Assembly (NCBI RefSeq): GCF_029784155.1
Contig: NC_073693.1
Span: 154,725,442-154,789,441 of the forward strand
DNA from: Uranotaenia lowii
Lineage: Eukaryota > Arthropoda > Insecta > Diptera > Culicidae
DNA length: 64,000 nt
Direction of reading: 5' to 3'
Position 1 is the first letter of the stretch, and every line of letters begins with the position of its first letter. Below the pieces are notes generated by a model. The model searched no databases. It saw nothing but the letters and a program-made list of their open reading frames with translations, and had not been told where the DNA came from. Position numbers and translations under genes: made by a program. Positions 61,501 through 64,000 of this stretch are shown one piece after another.

Positions 61501-62494
61501 GATTTATTCCACGGGTCATTCAAAACCAATCCCTTTTCATTCAAAAAGTCTGTCCTCATTTACTGTACTAATGATTAACAACTCAGAAATGAGGAACTCA
61601 ACCTTAGCGTGTAATTGGTTGGCTTGCGAGAGAAACGTCAAATCGTAGCTTTTTTTGGGGTCATCATTAAACCATAAAAAAACTATGAATTGACTCACGC
61701 CATGTTGGTTGCAAAATCGAAGGGCACAAAATGACGCCATGTTGATGGATTCACAATGCAAGCATTGGAAAAAAAATTTCAGGCCTTTTTCCATCAATTC
61801 CATCATGATTGACCATCAGATTTGACGAGGCGCATTTATTTTAAGATACTATTTCATATACATTTTACCTAAAATCTTGACTGGCAGTAGAAAAGAAGCT
61901 CAATATATGGTTAAAACATTGGTTTTTTTAGCTATTAATTTTACCAGATTATATCTGAATAATGCAATCATCATTCATCAACCATTATGGTTGCTGGAAA
62001 AAATAAAAAAAAAACTCCGAGAATTGACAGAACCGAAAAAAAACAAAAATTTCTAACATGTTTTATAAAAGCTTTTTAAAAGCTTTGGTGACCAACATTG
62101 ATGACCAACAATTATATGTCTTGATGACGTTTATAGGGTAGGGCCAAATAGCCTGATTTTGGCTTTATTAGAGTCCAGGTGATGTAATAGAATGCGCTTT
62201 AGCTTTTTATGAAGATTAATGCGATAGTCCAAACGATATTTTGCTGACCATAATAATGCTAAAATTGTTACTTGGGATGGCACTGTTTTACATTCCTTCG
62301 GTACTCAAAAGTGGATCTGAATATCTCCAGCTTCCAAAAAAAAAGATCGAAAGATTTAATTGAAAAATTCAACGATCCTATCGTTTTTTTTTCGGGGTAA
62401 TTTCGTAATGGCGTAATGTTCTAGACGGCGCACTGATCTGTAGTTTTTCGAGCAACTCCCTGCTATCTATGTTGCTCATCAGAAGATCATAAAT

Positions 62495-62815
62495 GAACAA
62501 TGCCCGGATTTATTCACTTTATTTGGCAAACCAAACAAATAAAACAAATTGTGTTGTACATTTTTTTTATTTATGACTCGAAAAACGAAATAATTTGAAT
62601 AAGTTTTATAAAAATTATCACGAAAGGTTTTATAGAAGCTTCCCATAAGATTTAAAATTTGTTGATCAATTTTGAAGGAAATTTTTTTTTCTTGATTTTT
62701 GTTGAGTGATTTTTGGATTTTGACAAAATTTACCCGGATTTTTAGTCGAAAATTTTGAAATCAAATGCCCGGGTTTTGCTAGGTTTTAAATAATATAAAA
62801 TTGTCCAGGGAGTTA
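62495..62815. repeat. CCGGGCA-family interspersed repeat, copy near the right end
   Basis: GCCCGGATTTATTCAC opens it. The core AAACAAATTGTGTTGTACATT and the GAATAAGTTTTATAAAAATT segment align with 47168-47300, and TGCCCGGGTTTTGCTAGG aligns near the right end of the 47047 copy. The terminal AGGTTGCCAGA is not visible. Confidence 0.6.
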
Positions 62816-64000
62816 AGGACAGATCTACCTTACGTCTGGAACAAAGAATTTTTTCGAAACCGTAACCGTACCTTTGAAATTGAATAAAACTTGTTGGAAG
62901 TTGTATTTTTTGGTAACACAATATTTTAATGCAACTTTAGTTACTAAACAGGAAAGTAGATGGACATTTATTCCAAATTATCTATGAAACTACCATGATT
63001 ATGAATCATTTTTCAAAAATCGACAATCAATTTTCGAGAACCCAAACACACCGTTTCAAGTTTTTTTTCATCCATATTAATTCCCCTCTCCTGGAATGAC
63101 GGAAGCATTCCCATGGTGCATTTTTGTCTGGTGTGTTGTCCTGGATAAGTTCTTCCTGTTTCCTTACCTCTGCTCTAGCAATCCCTCCTTTCTATGTATG
63201 TGTAGATGCAAATATTTCAGACGTCAGTAAACTTTTTACCTCCGTAAAATAGAACCGGAAAACGCCACCACCGGATATTGATTCGGTATTACAAAGATAC
63301 ATGGCAGACGGATGGAGAAAGTGCCAACTAGTGTAGCTGTTTTGTTTGAGGACTGTTTGTTGGTGACGTTACAGTACCGAGCAAAAACTTAGCAACATCT
63401 AAATTTGTCCGAATTTTGAAGTATGTTTAGGAATTTCAAACAATGGAAAGATTAATTTCAGATTTATGTGAAGGAGAAAAATACTAGATTTCTCTTCAAA
63501 AATTTTTCACCAAACTGTGCACAAGGAGGTGGAAATTTTGTGCTCCATTTTTGCAATTTTCACCCGAACCAATTGATTCGCTCGTTTGTCGAGTACCTAC
63601 TACTTCATATGAATATTCCTGCAGCAGCGCTGGATCAATTTAAAATTCAAACAAAAACACTCCAACAGTTTTCCAATCATCCCCCCATACTGGCACTCCT
63701 GTCAGGAGCATCAACAGCAGCAGCAGCAGACCTGATCCTGGGGTGGAATTTACCTGTCCCTTCCTTAGCCGTCTGTCGAAGTTATGAGATGCATATTTGC
63801 AATTGATTTGAAGCGGATGAGTCGTATAAAAATGCTAAGGGTAGGTAAACTAGAGGAGACCTGAATTCTTTCGTTCGTCTGTCTTGCGAAAAGGGATTGA
63901 ACTTACGGAGGGATGGAAAAATGAAAGAAAACGAACCAATAGAATAAAGGTAATGGAACGGAAAACACTCGTTCGTTGTCGTCATCATGGTCGTCGTCGT
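62816..64000. other. Intronic sequence to the window end, no recognised gene
   Basis: Unique sequence. The frame at 63468-63806 (112 codons) has no domain and is followed by a GCAGCAGCAGCAG run; I do not call it. The window ends in GTCGTC triplets. No bru3 RRM exon was recognised here. Confidence 0.45.

Larger units (their letters stand above)
59523..62278. mobile_element. Foldback-type element with inverted arrays of palindromic units
   Basis: Ends ATCCCAAGTAACA (59523) and TGTTACTTGGGAT (62278 side) are inverted; short related segments (ATTATGCC/TTAGCATTA) lie just inside. The core has a left array with five units (about 59930-60780), a spacer, and a right array with three units in the opposite orientation (about 61130-61500), so the whole can fold back. 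No transposase frame. Target duplication not resolved. The left end resembles the single terminus at 15000. Confidence 0.6.

Noticed and set aside
56403..64000. bru3 RRM1/RRM2 exons upstream of the large exon
   Set aside because: I looked for RNP1-like peptides (SKGCAFVTF-type) on the minus strand and saw none; they probably lie beyond the window.

Overview
This window looks like a piece of an insect nuclear genome, most likely a mosquito. It is AT-rich and almost entirely non-coding. The only host gene I can support is the CELF/Bruno-family RNA-binding protein gene bru3 on the minus strand. Two exons are visible: 13366-14038 (end of RRM2 plus most of the linker between RRM2 and RRM3) and 10735-10833 (a 33-codon piece of the same linker). 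Both have clean splice signals and join in frame. No RRM1, RRM2-core or RRM3 exons were recognised, so nearly the whole window reads as very large introns. The mosquito call rests on the bru3 residues, on remnants that look like ITmD37E transposons (first described in mosquitoes) and on the style of the SINEs and miniature elements; it is an inference.

Layout. 1-5043: plain AT-rich intron. 5044-6850: a foldback element split by a second element (5201-6095) that carries a tRNA-like segment. 7384-8345: a foldback element. 10735-14038: the two bru3 exons, separated by a 1.2-kb nonamer satellite (11099-12331) and a tRNA-derived SINE. 15000-19577: two dead mariner-type transposases, a 125-bp near-perfect palindrome and single-arm repeat copies. 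27984-31290: a miniature element, then 1.9 kb of GTCA-core nonamers, then a CAGATT-rich array. 34760-38790: a less AT-rich block with a decayed R1-type non-LTR retrotransposon end, duplicated 3' sequences and a degenerate minisatellite. 42055-43891: a tRNA-Arg-like SINE, a T64 run and a likely truncated retroposon bounded by 26-bp direct repeats. 47047-51836: further small elements and SINEs. 52156-56398: a complete, apparently intact Ty3/gypsy LTR retrotransposon with identical LTRs. 56771-59071: a non-autonomous hAT-like element with a TA-flanked miniature element nested inside. 59523-62278: a foldback-type element built from inverted arrays of palindromic ATGGCGGC motifs.

How the parts work together. 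Host coding content is limited to bru3, whose protein would bind RNA and regulate splicing or translation. The 10735-10833 exon is 99 nt and phase-symmetric, so it could be skipped without breaking frame. The LTR element is the only candidate autonomous mobile element: it has gag, a canonical A_AAA_AAC slip site directly before the gag stop, and a pol frame with protease, reverse transcriptase, RNase H and integrase. All other mobile DNA here is non-autonomous or decayed. The most interesting structures are the inverted array of YY1/Pho-like palindromes, the T|T insertion without target duplication at 5201-6095, the nonamer satellites that are open in several frames, and the 17.2-kb palindrome.
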